A stretch of 64,000 bases of DNA from an uncultured Trichococcus sp. Lineage in GTDB: Bacteria; Bacillota; Bacilli; Lactobacillales; Aerococcaceae. The position numbers and the translations under genes are program-made. Shown here one piece after another: positions 20,252 through 29,009 of this stretch (position 1 is the first letter of the stretch; each line of letters opens with the position of its first letter). The stretch is taken from assembly GCF_963667775.1 (NCBI RefSeq), contig NZ_OY764015.1, positions 1,836,001 through 1,900,000 of the forward strand. Direction: 5' to 3'. Under the pieces are notes generated by a model. It worked only from the letters and a program-made list of their open reading frames with translations. It did not search any database and was not told the DNA's origin.

Positions 20252-20839
20252 TCATGGATTTGTTTTTTTGCTGGATGCCGGCTTGATGGTCTGATCCTTG
20301 AACGGAAAATCAGCAATCGGGCGATAAACCAGTTTCCCGTCTACCTGCACACTTTCGAACAACGTAAGCGCGGTGACCGGGATCTGTTGAGCCTGCGGCA
20401 GCGGCACTTTGCTTAGAACTTCCCACTCCTGCGACAGCACGATTCCCCTACCGAGCGTGAGGTGCGGGATAAAATCCACCTCAGCAACCAACCTGATTTC
20501 GCCCCTCGACAAAGACGCATTAAGCTGATCATACAGTCGCCGGAGCTGTATATTTTCTTTTATGCCCATCCAGATGATCCACTTGTTTTTTTTGGAAAAA
20601 TAACCCAATCCAACCGTTTCGATCTGGAAGGGCGCCTGTTTTTCGGCACAACGGGCCAGCGCAGTCTCGAGCGCATGTTGCTGATTCAAGTCCACTTCTC
20701 CAATAAAACGCATCGTCAAATGGAAGTTTTCCGGATCTGTGAATGACCCTTTCAAGCTGGCACGCTTCACTTCTTCCTGAACGGCAACCAGCTGTCCTTT
20801 AATGGCTTCAGGCAATCTGATGCCGATAAACACCCTCAT
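20252..20839 (-). CDS. thpR: RNA 2',3'-cyclic phosphodiesterase (ThpR/LigT family)
   Basis: Two-histidine phosphodiesterase that opens 2',3'-cyclic ends of RNA. The two HxT(L/M) motifs are present: HLTM near residue 43 and HLTL near residue 125. The 195-residue length is normal. The start is the ATG at 20837-20839, exactly 8 bases behind AGGAGG; the upstream ATG nine codons earlier places this site inside the gene. Cellular substrate is not known for this family in Firmicutes. Confidence 0.9.
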   Translation of the reverse strand: MRVFIGIRLPEAIKGQLVAVQEEVKRASLKGSFTDPENFHLTMRFIGEVDLNQQHALETALARCAEKQAPFQIETVGLGYFSKKNKWIIWMGIKENIQLRRLYDQLNASLSRGEIRLVAEVDFIPHLTLGRGIVLSQEWEVLSKVPLPQAQQIPVTALTLFESVQVDGKLVYRPIADFPFKDQTIKPASSKKTNP

Positions 20840-21027
20840 GACCGCGACCTCCTCAATCCGTTTCATATGCTGACAGTCAAAAAAAAATCCACGGAATCAA
20901 AACCACCCGTGTGAACGGGTGGTTTGCTCTGCGGCTGAAAGCCTTTGTTACTAACCAACCCCTAAAGGGGCTCTGAATGGTTCGCCAATTGTACTACTGC
21001 CACGGGCTAGACCTAAAGGTCTGGCTC

Positions 21028-21513
21028 TTATTTTTTCTTTTTACTCTTACGAACTTCTTCGCCTGTAAATGGATCCGTGTACTCTAATAGGCTTAATTGT
21101 TCTGCCACTATATCATCTTGAATTTGGTTGCGTATATATTCTTGAATTGCCTTCTTGTTTCTTCCGACTGTATCGACATAATATCCTGTGCACCAGAATT
21201 TGCGATTCCCATAGCGATATTTCAGGTTGGAGTGTCTATCAAATATCATGAGGCTACTTTTACCTTTTAGATAGCCGACAAACGATGAGACACTTATCTT
21301 GGGCGGTATGCTTACCAACATGTGTATATGATCCACACAAGCAGTGGCTTCGATTATTTCTACACCTTTTCTTTCGCATAACTGCCTTAGTATGACTCCT
21401 ATATCTTGTTTTATCTTTCCGTAGATTGCTTGCCTCCGGTATTTGGGCGCAAAAACTATGTGATACTTACAATTCCAAGTGGTATGTGCTAAACTATTTT
21501 TGTCTTGAGACAT
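21028..21513 (-). CDS. tnpA: IS200-family transposase TnpA (Y1 HUH)
   Basis: Single-strand DNA transposase. The HUH metal site is seen as HIHM in VDHIHMLVSIP near residue 63, and the catalytic tyrosine is probably that in QEYIRNQIQDD near residue 128. WNCKYHIVFAPKYRR is the family's N-terminal signature. It is 161 residues and has no frameshift or internal stop, so it may be active. Its ribosome site AGGAGG (21523-21528) can be hidden in a long hairpin. Confidence 0.96.
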   Translation of the reverse strand: MSQDKNSLAHTTWNCKYHIVFAPKYRRQAIYGKIKQDIGVILRQLCERKGVEIIEATACVDHIHMLVSIPPKISVSSFVGYLKGKSSLMIFDRHSNLKYRYGNRKFWCTGYYVDTVGRNKKAIQEYIRNQIQDDIVAEQLSLLEYTDPFTGEEVRKSKKKK

Positions 21514-21519
21514 ATAAAG

Positions 21520-21582
21520 AATCCTCCTAAGTCATGAATATTGGTTGGCGAACCAAATATATTCTAGCACTTAGCGAGGATT
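21520..21582 (-). promoter_or_regulatory. Hairpin that can hide the tnpA ribosome site
   Basis: On the minus strand AATCCTCGCTAAGT (about 21569-21582) is complementary to ACTTAGGAGGATT (about 21520-21532), which contains the tnpA Shine-Dalgarno. A second small hairpin TTGGTT/AACCAA (21541-21556) sits in the loop. In IS200 a similar stem-loop is known to repress transposase translation. Confidence 0.75.
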
Positions 21583-21643
21583 TTTTAATACACCGCTGGA
21601 AGCTCTCCGGAACCATGGGCCTAGCCCATGGTTTTCATTTATC

Positions 21644-21692
21644 CAAAAAAACAGGAAGGACAGAGCCCCGATGGCTCTTCCTCCCGAATGAA
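21644..21692 (-). terminator. Terminator after degV
   Basis: On the minus strand a hairpin built from GGAGGAAGAGCC and GGCTCTGTCCTTCC is followed by TTTTTTT. It lies just outside the IS200 hairpin end and could also shield tnpA from readthrough. Confidence 0.75.
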
Positions 21693-21719
21693 TGTATGAT
21701 TGCCGCAAACATTTGTTGC

Positions 21720-22586
21720 TTATATTGGATAGCTCAATTCGGTGTCTTCCGTCCAGGTCAGCCCCAGCGCACCTTCACCCAAATGCGTCCCGATGACTGG
21801 GCCGAAATAGCTCAATTCGAACCGGATGTCCGGAAACACTTGTTGAAGATGTTCCAACCAAGCTTGCCCTTTTTCGGGAATGTTACCATGGATGACGGTT
21901 GCGATAATCGGGTAATCCGCCTTTGAAGCTGCCTGACCCAAAAGTTCTTCGATCCGTCGCAACGCCCTTGCATTCGTTCTGATTTTTTCGAAAACGACTA
22001 TCTTTTTGTCCGAAAAATGCAAGACCGGTTTGATCTTCATGATGGAACCGATGACAGCCGCCCCGCCCGATAGTCTGCCGCCGCGCTGCAGGTTCATGAG
22101 ATCGTCCACCATAAAGTAAGCGCAGGAACGTTTTTTCATATGGTCCAATCGTGCAATGATCTGCTCCGGTTCGATACCTGCGGCAGCCAACCTTGCAGCC
22201 TCCAAGACAAAGCGGGCCTGCACATAGCAGCTGATTTCCGAATCGAATGGATGGATGTTGAACTCAGGATACTCCCTGCTTAAAGCCGCAGCATTCTGGT
22301 ATGTGCCGCTGATGCCGCTCGAGAGATGGATGCTGATGATCGCATCATGTTCCTTCGCCAATTCTTCATACAATTGGTGCATGGCACCCACTGCCGGTTG
22401 GGAGCTTTTCGGGAAATCCTCAGATGATTTCATCAAGTCATAGAAGTCCTCCGCAACCAAATCTATTTCTTCCTGATACGATTTTGCTCCGATATTCACG
22501 ACTAACGGCAGCATATGAATATGATGCCGCTGGCGTATTTCAGCCGTCAGATAAGCGGTACTGTCCGTAACTACTGCAATTTTCAT
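21720..22586 (-). CDS. DegV family protein (fatty-acid-binding FakB type)
   Basis: DegV proteins bind a long-chain fatty acid; several act as FakB carriers for the fatty acid kinase FakA. The 288-residue protein has the N-terminal signature KIAVVTDSTAYLT and the DegV midsection HLSSGISGTYQNA, and ends IGTHLGEGALGLTW, a conserved DegV tail. The ATG at 22584-22586 is preceded by a modest GAGGG; a TTG four codons upstream is possible. No kinase gene is adjacent, so fatty acid carriage is inferred from the family only. Confidence 0.92.
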   Translation of the reverse strand: MKIAVVTDSTAYLTAEIRQRHHIHMLPLVVNIGAKSYQEEIDLVAEDFYDLMKSSEDFPKSSQPAVGAMHQLYEELAKEHDAIISIHLSSGISGTYQNAAALSREYPEFNIHPFDSEISCYVQARFVLEAARLAAAGIEPEQIIARLDHMKKRSCAYFMVDDLMNLQRGGRLSGGAAVIGSIMKIKPVLHFSDKKIVVFEKIRTNARALRRIEELLGQAASKADYPIIATVIHGNIPEKGQAWLEHLQQVFPDIRFELSYFGPVIGTHLGEGALGLTWTEDTELSYPI

Positions 22587-22646
22587 GGGAACCCTCAAAC
22601 TTTCTGCTCGTAATTTAGCTTAGCCACTCTATATTGTCTTTTAGAA

Positions 22647-24143
22647 TTAGTCAACAAACCGCTTGTTACGCAATGCAATCGCTTCAGATGCCACTTCACT
22701 GTCCAACAGGCGGATCATTTTGCCTCTGTCGTTATATTCAGCCTCATGTCCACGCCCCAAAAGAATGACCGTATCTCCCGGATCAGCAATGGCGATGGCA
22801 TGTTGGATGGCTTCCTTGCGGTTTTCGATGTATTCATAGTTATCCTTTTCGATACCGGCGATCATCATCGCGATGATCTGTTCTTGCGGTTCTTTCCCGG
22901 TGTCATCCGTCGTCAGGACCACATAATCGGAAAGCTCCGTACCGATACGGGCCATGATCGGGCGTTTTTCATGCTCCCGTTCCCCGGCACCGCCGAAAAC
23001 GGAAATGATTTTCCCTTGAGTGAACTCGCGCACCACACTCAATACTTTTTCCATTGCATCGGGTGAATGGGCAAAATCGACATAGACGCCGATATCGGTC
23101 GCGCCGGGAACGATCTCCAGTCTGCCGGTGACACCAGCCAGTGACGTCACCGCTTTTGTTGCATCCGCCAACGGAATGCCCACAGCATAGACAGCTGCCA
23201 GCGCCGCCAACGCATTGGAGACATTATAAAGCCCCACCAGATTCGTCACAACCGGATAGCGTTCCCCATTTACGACCAGATCGAAACGAGTCTGCGTGCG
23301 GCTGTATGTGATGTCCGCTGCGAAGAAATCTGCCGTTTCATCTTTCACGCTGTAGGAAATGACTTCCGCCGCCGTAGCGATACGGTAACTGTGGATTGTT
23401 TCATCATCCGCATTCAGTACTGCTACTTTCGTCCGTCCGTTTTTGCGCCCATTCCCCAGTTGGGAGAAAAGCAGCTTTTTCGCTTCGGCATAGGCTTCCA
23501 TCGTGTGATGGAACTCCATATGCTCATGCGTTAGATTCGTCATGATGGCGACATCGAGATCAAGCCCCCATGCCCTGCCCATCTCCAAAGCGATCGAAGA
23601 CAGCTCCAGAGTGAAATATTCCGTTTCCTTCTCAATCATCAGCTGCAGGGATTTTTGCATCGTGATGCTGTCAGGCGTCGTATTTTTCGTTTTGTGCACT
23701 TCGTCGCCGATATGCATTTCGATGGTGCCCATCAATCCGGTTTTTTTGCCCATCGCCTTAAGGATGGCTTCCACCAGGTACGTTACCGTCGTCTTTCCGT
23801 TTGTCCCAGTGACGCCGATGACTTTCATCGCCTCACTCGGATAGCCATAAAAGCGATTTGCGAGCAGACTCATCGCTTTACCCGTATCGGGAACATACAC
23901 CACCGGGACAGTCGTTGCCACTTTTTGGATATCCTTATGGGCAACAATCAGGCCCGCACCATTGGCGATCGCCTTCGCTACATAGTTGTGGCCATCCACT
24001 TGCATTCCATCGATGCAGATAAACAGATCCCCCGATTGGATATCGCGGGAATCCTGACTAATTTTTCCAATATTTAAATCGGGATCCAAGCTCCCGATAA
24101 CTTTTTTCATTTTGAGTACGTCGATTAAATCTGTAGCTTTCAC
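22647..24143 (-). CDS. murE: UDP-N-acetylmuramoyl-tripeptide synthetase MurE
   Basis: Cytoplasmic ligase that adds the third amino acid of the peptidoglycan stem peptide. The N-terminal domain starts VKATDLIDVLKMKKVIG, the ATP loop is GVTGTNGKTT near residue 110, and the central and C-terminal ligase domains are complete (about 498 residues). The start is a GTG at 24141-24143 with AAGGTGAT (24149-24156) in front; upstream codons look non-native. The position where meso-diaminopimelate enzymes have DNPR reads DDTG, which argues for L-lysine or another amino acid. It is not in the usual division-wall cluster. Confidence 0.93.
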   Translation of the reverse strand: MKATDLIDVLKMKKVIGSLDPDLNIGKISQDSRDIQSGDLFICIDGMQVDGHNYVAKAIANGAGLIVAHKDIQKVATTVPVVYVPDTGKAMSLLANRFYGYPSEAMKVIGVTGTNGKTTVTYLVEAILKAMGKKTGLMGTIEMHIGDEVHKTKNTTPDSITMQKSLQLMIEKETEYFTLELSSIALEMGRAWGLDLDVAIMTNLTHEHMEFHHTMEAYAEAKKLLFSQLGNGRKNGRTKVAVLNADDETIHSYRIATAAEVISYSVKDETADFFAADITYSRTQTRFDLVVNGERYPVVTNLVGLYNVSNALAALAAVYAVGIPLADATKAVTSLAGVTGRLEIVPGATDIGVYVDFAHSPDAMEKVLSVVREFTQGKIISVFGGAGEREHEKRPIMARIGTELSDYVVLTTDDTGKEPQEQIIAMMIAGIEKDNYEYIENRKEAIQHAIAIADPGDTVILLGRGHEAEYNDRGKMIRLLDSEVASEAIALRNKRFVD

Positions 24144-24304
24144 GCAGATCACCTTTCCATCGACCCCTATGGCCGTTTGGTCTATTCCATCTAACAATAC
24201 CACAAATGGAAATGTTCGGAAAGTCCCTTTCCTTGTTCATGGCCTGTCATTCTAGCGCCCCTGTGGTAAAATGGGAAAGAATAACATATTGGAGGATAAA
24301 GGCT

Positions 24305-24976
24305 ATGCTGACAACCTATCACACTATCGCAGAAAGCGGCGTTTCCGAAATCATCATCAAGGGTTCCCGCTTCATCTGCAGCCTCAAACGTGTCCAATCC
24401 GAGGACGAGGCCAAAGCATTCATCCAAGCCGTCAAAAAAGAGCATTGGAAAGCGACGCATAACTGTTCCGCGTACCTGATCGGCGATCAGAACGAAATCC
24501 AACGCGCCCATGACGACGGCGAGCCTTCCGGAACAGCCGGTGTCCCGATGCTGGAAGTGCTCAAGAAAAATGATTTACGTTACGTCGCTGCCGTCGTCAC
24601 CCGTTACTTCGGCGGGACAAAATTGGGGGCAGGCGGATTGATCCGTGCCTATAGCCGATCGGTATCGACTGCACTGAAGGACATTGGCATCGTTGTCCGC
24701 AGCCTCCAGACTAAAGTCGGCTGCATCGTTTCCTATTCCGCATCCGGAAAATTGGAGAATTATTTGGCCCAATCGCCATACACGCTGATTGAGGCCCAAT
24801 ACACCGATCAGGTTTGTTTCTTGTGCGGCATCCCCACGGAAGACATCAACCATTTCCAGAGCACCGTTACGGATGTCATGAATGGCCGTGTCGCCTTTGA
24901 AATCGGTGAGGAGGATTACGTGGAGAGTCCGGTTTCCATCGCTCATGATGAAGCTGATGAAGAGGAAATCGAATAG
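24305..24976 (+). CDS. YigZ/IMPACT family protein
   Basis: Protein of the UPF0029/YigZ family, 223 residues. The N-terminal IMPACT domain shows KGSRFICSLKRV, KATHNCSAYLIGDQ, DDGEPSGTAGVPML and TRYFGGTKLGAGGLIRAY, which are the defining motifs. The C-terminal 70 residues form the ferredoxin-like second domain. Biochemical role is not established; a link to translation or stress regulation has been suggested for eukaryotic IMPACT. The ATG at 24305 follows GGAGG by 9 bases. It is divergent to murE. Confidence 0.93.
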   Translation: MLTTYHTIAESGVSEIIIKGSRFICSLKRVQSEDEAKAFIQAVKKEHWKATHNCSAYLIGDQNEIQRAHDDGEPSGTAGVPMLEVLKKNDLRYVAAVVTRYFGGTKLGAGGLIRAYSRSVSTALKDIGIVVRSLQTKVGCIVSYSASGKLENYLAQSPYTLIEAQYTDQVCFLCGIPTEDINHFQSTVTDVMNGRVAFEIGEEDYVESPVSIAHDEADEEEIE

Positions 24977-24982
24977 ATCCTG

Positions 24983-25047
24983 AAAAAACAAATGAACAAG
25001 CGCATGATAGCAAGTTTCGCTCTCATGGCTTGTTCATTTGTTTTTTT
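24983..25047. terminator. Bidirectional terminator between yigZ and tagO
   Basis: A 19-bp nearly perfect inverted repeat (24983-25001 and 25028-25047) with A-run and T-run tails serves both converging genes. Its right arm covers the last codons of tagO, so the tagO stop codon is inside the terminator stem. Confidence 0.9.
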
Positions 25048-26131
25048 GGTTCTTTTCCCTCAGAAGGCGATACAAGCTTTTGCGCAATTTGGAGCGGTTA
25101 CTGTCCAACAAATTGAAAGAGGCGATGAAGAGCACCACGCCGAAAATCAGACCGACTCCCAAAACGATAGTTCCCCAGAAAGAAGAAATCGGGAACAGGA
25201 TGGCAGTCAAGGAAAAGATGATCGCCAATGCATAGATTACCAAAACGGTCTGACGGTGAGTAAATCCTAACCGCAGCAACCGATGGTGCAGGTGGCTTTT
25301 ATCCTTCGCACTGATGGAACGCTTGTGCAAAGTCCGACGAAGGACGGCTGCAATCGTGTCCGTCAAGGGAACCCCTAGAATGGCCACCGGTATCAGCAAT
25401 GATACGAATGTGGCATGTTTCAGGCCATACAAGGACAGCACTGCAATCATAAAGCCTACGAATAATGATCCTGTATCCCCCAAGAAAATGGAAGCAGGAT
25501 AGAAGTTGAAAGGCAAAAACCCCAACAAACTCGCAACCAAAAGGAATATCATGACGACAGTAGCCACATCCATATAATCGGTGAAGAAGTAGCTGACGAA
25601 GCCCATCGTCGAGAGGGAGATGATCGAGGTCCCCGTCGCCAAACCGTCCAGACCGTCCATCAGATTCACCGCATTCGTGATGACCACAATCCACAGCATC
25701 ATCACCAAGTAACCCGCTTCATGGAATTCGATCGTTCCAAAATAATCCAGCGTCAGACTGTCTATTTTAATGCCCGTAAAGAAATAGAGAATATTCGCCG
25801 CGGTAAGGATACCGATCATTTTCTGCCAGGGCCTCAAATCATAAGTGTCATCGATGATACCCGTCAAGAGGATGATCAACGAGCTCAAAAACATGATGCC
25901 TGCAAACCCAGAACGGTTACTCAAAGGAACCCCAATGAAAAAGGCGCCCCAATAAGCCACGAATATGGCTACGCCTCCCATCGTCGGCATCTCATTTGCA
26001 TGCACTTTCGCTTCGGATGGCTTATCCGTCCAACGGAACCGTCTCGCTACCGCACGAAAAAGATAGGTGAACAGCATACTCGCCAGGATCGTCGCACCGA
26101 AAAGAAGCATAAAATGTATAAAGAAACTCAC
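25034..26131 (-). CDS. tagO: Undecaprenyl-phosphate GlcNAc-1-phosphate transferase (TagO/WecA)
   Basis: Integral membrane enzyme that starts wall teichoic acid or similar polymer synthesis by moving GlcNAc-1-phosphate to undecaprenyl phosphate. About ten to eleven hydrophobic helices are spread over 365 residues. The catalytic motifs of the family are visible: IIDDTYDLRPWQK (DD motif), NLMDGLDGLATG, and FLGDTGSLFVGFM, plus an HHRLLRLG histidine loop. KVHANEMPTMGGVAIF near residue 45 is also typical. The following gene on the same strand side encodes an LTA-synthase-like enzyme, which fits a cell-wall polymer role. Confidence 0.93.
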   Translation of the reverse strand: MSFFIHFMLLFGATILASMLFTYLFRAVARRFRWTDKPSEAKVHANEMPTMGGVAIFVAYWGAFFIGVPLSNRSGFAGIMFLSSLIILLTGIIDDTYDLRPWQKMIGILTAANILYFFTGIKIDSLTLDYFGTIEFHEAGYLVMMLWIVVITNAVNLMDGLDGLATGTSIISLSTMGFVSYFFTDYMDVATVVMIFLLVASLLGFLPFNFYPASIFLGDTGSLFVGFMIAVLSLYGLKHATFVSLLIPVAILGVPLTDTIAAVLRRTLHKRSISAKDKSHLHHRLLRLGFTHRQTVLVIYALAIIFSLTAILFPISSFWGTIVLGVGLIFGVVLFIASFNLLDSNRSKLRKSLYRLLREKNQKNK

Positions 26132-26230
26132 CGGACCCCTCCTTTCACCTTTATTGACTTAATCATAGGCGATTCCGGACCTACATGCAAATCAACTCTC
26201 AAATCAATCGCAAGAATCCGGCTATTTGTT

Positions 26231-28120
26231 TCAATCGTCCATTCGGAAGAACCCGTTTGCTTCCGCGTACCGGTTTCCGGTGGTCGTATCGTACTGGATC
26301 AGATCATAATCCGCCAACAGGCTTTTCGCCTGCTCGGACAGTCCTTCTCGGCTCGAAACATATTCACCGGCAGCACCATCCACATACAGCGCCTTTTCGA
26401 AAGCAGGCACCTGTTCCTGCAACGCCATCAACAGGGCTTCAAAAGCTGTGACGCGGCTGTTGCTCAGTTCCAGCACTTCCGGAAAGAAATAGATGGGGCT
26501 GGTGATCCCCAAATCTTTTTTGACTTCTTCTGTGTTGCTGTAGATGAACATAGGCGTTTCATGCATATTTTGGACCGTATTCAGCGCATAAAGTTCCTCC
26601 CCGAAAACACTGGGCCAATGATCCCCCCAGAATACGACGATGGTCGGTTCGTCCCACTGCTGGAGAGCGGCCAAAAGTTCCGCCAATGCTTGATCGCTGT
26701 ACTGAAGATCCTGCAGATAGTTCCGGACCGACTGGCTGGCTATGCCTGTTTCCTCAGCAGAAGGGATGACTGTATATTTGTCTTGGTACGGGGTATGGTT
26801 CTGCATCGTCACCAAATGGATAAAATCTTTTTCCTCGCTGGCTTTCAGAATAGCCGTTATTTCAGCGTACGCGGCTGCATCCGAAATATACGGATTGGTA
26901 TCCAACTTTCCCCTATTCGTCATCGTGTCCTCGTAGAGGAAAGAATCGAATCCCAAAGTCTCATAGTTCTCCAACCGCTTATACATGGTCGTATTGTAGG
27001 GATGGATGGCTGTGGTACGGAAGCCGGCTTCTCGCAGACGGGACACAACAGAAGGAAAATCGTCCTGTGAGGACAGGAATTGCGTATACGGCGTGGTGAT
27101 GTTCGCGGCGAATGGCTCCATCGAAAAGCCCGTCAAAGCCTCAAATTCGATATTGGCGGTTCCGCCGCCATAGCCTTGGGACAACAACTCTCCGCTGTAG
27201 CTCGTGTCCATCAAAGCTCTTGTGAACGGAATGGGATCAGTTTGCAGATCCAAGCCCACCAACTCAAGTGGGTCCGCAAAACTTTCATTCATGATATAGA
27301 TGACATTCGTTTCAGGCAAAGCTACCGTTCTATTTGTATTGATTTCGTCAGCAAGTTGCTGATAGGTTGCTTTCAACTCATCGATTTTTTCCTGCGAATA
27401 GTCCCTCGGCAGCTCCATCGGTGCGGCCGAAAGATTGTAGAGGAAGCCGGCCACAAAACCGGTGTTGTAGTAATTCATTTGTTGGCTGTACGGAATCCAA
27501 TAAGCCGTCCGGTCATAGGCTTTCTTCAGCAGGTTGCCTTCCTGCTGGAACTGGCCGGCATAGCCGAGCGCCATGCTTGTTGTTATCAGAATCAGCACGC
27601 GCGATTTCCATCCCAATTTTACGGTTTTCTTGGACTTGGCCTGACGCAAGGAATAAAGCACAAATGCCAGAAACAGCAGGAACACCAGGCTCAATGCCGC
27701 CAACGTCCGTCCGTTCAGCATCTCCAAAAGGAAGGTGGCCTCCGTCAGCATCTTCAAGTCGCTCGGATAAACGGGCTCGTTGCGCTGCAGCATCTTCTCA
27801 TAGGTCGCCATCCCGAGGATTCCTCCCGACAGCACCAGCAAGGCGTTCGCCCAGCGTATGTTCCCTACCAGCGCCCAAATCCATAGACCCAGCGTCACCA
27901 ATACGCCCGTACTGATCAAGAACTTCTCGGTATGCCAAGCAAATACAAAATTCACGACCAGTCCGGCATCCAAATCATTTTGAGTCCATTGCAGAAAGAG
28001 ATGGACAACGAATACGGTCGCCAACAAGCTGAAGCAGTGCAAGAGCAGGATATTCCCCCTGCTTTTGCACTGCAGCTTTTGCTTTTCTTTCATCATTTTA
28101 AGTCGTTTGCTTATTTTCAC
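26231..28120 (-). CDS. LTA synthase family protein (sulfatase-type phosphoglycerol transferase)
   Basis: Membrane enzyme of the LtaS/MdoB type. The first 230 residues hold about five membrane helices; the rest is an extracellular sulfatase-fold domain. Catalytic features visible are NVIYIMNESF (metal-binding Glu), GYGGGTANIEFEALTG with the likely nucleophile Thr, RTTAIHPYN and VVFWGDHWPSVFG. Substrate cannot be told: it may polymerise lipoteichoic acid or modify another glycan. It starts at a GTG at 28118-28120 with only a weak ribosome site; an ATG eight codons in is possible. It has 629 residues and lies 25 bases after nadE, so the two may be cotranscribed. Confidence 0.85.
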   Translation of the reverse strand: MKISKRLKMMKEKQKLQCKSRGNILLLHCFSLLATVFVVHLFLQWTQNDLDAGLVVNFVFAWHTEKFLISTGVLVTLGLWIWALVGNIRWANALLVLSGGILGMATYEKMLQRNEPVYPSDLKMLTEATFLLEMLNGRTLAALSLVFLLFLAFVLYSLRQAKSKKTVKLGWKSRVLILITTSMALGYAGQFQQEGNLLKKAYDRTAYWIPYSQQMNYYNTGFVAGFLYNLSAAPMELPRDYSQEKIDELKATYQQLADEINTNRTVALPETNVIYIMNESFADPLELVGLDLQTDPIPFTRALMDTSYSGELLSQGYGGGTANIEFEALTGFSMEPFAANITTPYTQFLSSQDDFPSVVSRLREAGFRTTAIHPYNTTMYKRLENYETLGFDSFLYEDTMTNRGKLDTNPYISDAAAYAEITAILKASEEKDFIHLVTMQNHTPYQDKYTVIPSAEETGIASQSVRNYLQDLQYSDQALAELLAALQQWDEPTIVVFWGDHWPSVFGEELYALNTVQNMHETPMFIYSNTEEVKKDLGITSPIYFFPEVLELSNSRVTAFEALLMALQEQVPAFEKALYVDGAAGEYVSSREGLSEQAKSLLADYDLIQYDTTTGNRYAEANGFFRMDD

Positions 28121-28145
28121 TGCAAACCCCCACTATCTGAGCAGA

Positions 28146-28979
28146 TTAGGCTTCTTTCCAAAAACTATCGTAGACTGTTATCGGCAAATGACGTTTATGT
28201 TCTGTCTTCGTGTACCAGCCTTCGATGACTTCAGCGTCCTTTTCCGGTATTTCCTTTCCTTCCAGATACGCATCGATCATCTCGTATGTCACGCCCAAAG
28301 CTACCTCGTCAGGCAAAGCGGGACGATTTTCTTCCAAGTCCGCTGTCGGTACTTTTTCATAGAGATTTTCCGGCGCACCCAATTCCTGTAATAGTTGGCG
28401 GCCTTGACGTTTATTCAAACGCCAAATCGGCAATAAGTCGGCTGCGCCGTCTCCAAATTTTGTGAAGAAACCGGTCACCGATTCTGCCGCATGGTCAGTC
28501 CCTAGAACAGCCCCGCTGCTGTCGCCCGCTATCGCGAACTGAACAATCATACGCTGACGTGCTTTGATGTTGCCTTTATTGAAGTCGGTGATGGTAAGGC
28601 CGGCTTCTTCAAGCGCATTGAGCGCAGCATCAGCCATTTCTTTGATGTTGACGACCAATTTCTGATCCGGAGAGATGAAGTCAAGTGCAGCTTGGGCATC
28701 ATGTTCGTCAAATTGAATACCGTACGGAAGGCGCACAGCAATGAACTGGTAACTGTTGTCACCAGTCTCGTCGCGCATTTCCTGGATCGCCAACTGGGCT
28801 AATCGCCCCGTCAAAGTGGAGTCTTGGCCTCCGCTGATGCCTAAAACGAAAGACTTCAAAAATGGGTGTGCCGCCAAATAATCTTTCATGAAATCGATGC
28901 TGATGCGGATTTCCTCTTTTGGATCGATTACCGGTTTCACTCTTAATGCGGCAATAATTTCTTTTTGTAATGGACGCAT
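28146..28979 (-). CDS. nadE: NH3-dependent NAD synthetase
   Basis: Converts nicotinate adenine dinucleotide to NAD with ATP and ammonia. The PP-loop is [13 protein letters not shown] near residue 45, and the 277-residue length shows it is the form without a glutaminase domain. [19 protein letters not shown] is a further family signature. It follows pncB by 30 bases on the same strand, so the two salvage genes form an operon. Confidence 0.97.
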   Translation of the reverse strand: MRPLQKEIIAALRVKPVIDPKEEIRISIDFMKDYLAAHPFLKSFVLGISGGQDSTLTGRLAQLAIQEMRDETGDNSYQFIAVRLPYGIQFDEHDAQAALDFISPDQKLVVNIKEMADAALNALEEAGLTITDFNKGNIKARQRMIVQFAIAGDSSGAVLGTDHAAESVTGFFTKFGDGAADLLPIWRLNKRQGRQLLQELGAPENLYEKVPTADLEENRPALPDEVALGVTYEMIDAYLEGKEIPEKDAEVIEGWYTKTEHKRHLPITVYDSFWKEA

Positions 28980-29009
28980 ACCTATTCCCCCTTAGTTTGA
29001 TCCGATCGG

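Larger units (their letters stand above)
20881..21640 (-). mobile_element. IS200/IS605-family insertion sequence (IS200 type)
   Basis: The element holds a single tnpA gene and no tnpB, as in IS200. It is bounded by subterminal hairpins rather than inverted repeats: AACCACCCGT/ACGGGTGGTT at 20901-20924 beyond the 3' end of tnpA, and AACCATGGGC/GCCCATGGTT at 21611-21633 beyond its 5' end. Further small hairpins (CCCC TAAA GGGG at 20959-20970; AGACC TAAA GGTCT at 21009-21022) lie between tnpA and the near end. Exact ends are not determined; elements of this family make no target duplication. It sits between thpR and degV and interrupts no gene. Confidence 0.85.

Noticed and set aside
25721-27070. 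Plus-strand open frame of 449 codons across the tagO and LTA synthase genes
   Set aside because: It overlaps two well supported genes antisense and crosses their intergenic terminal regions; its translation is compositionally abnormal.
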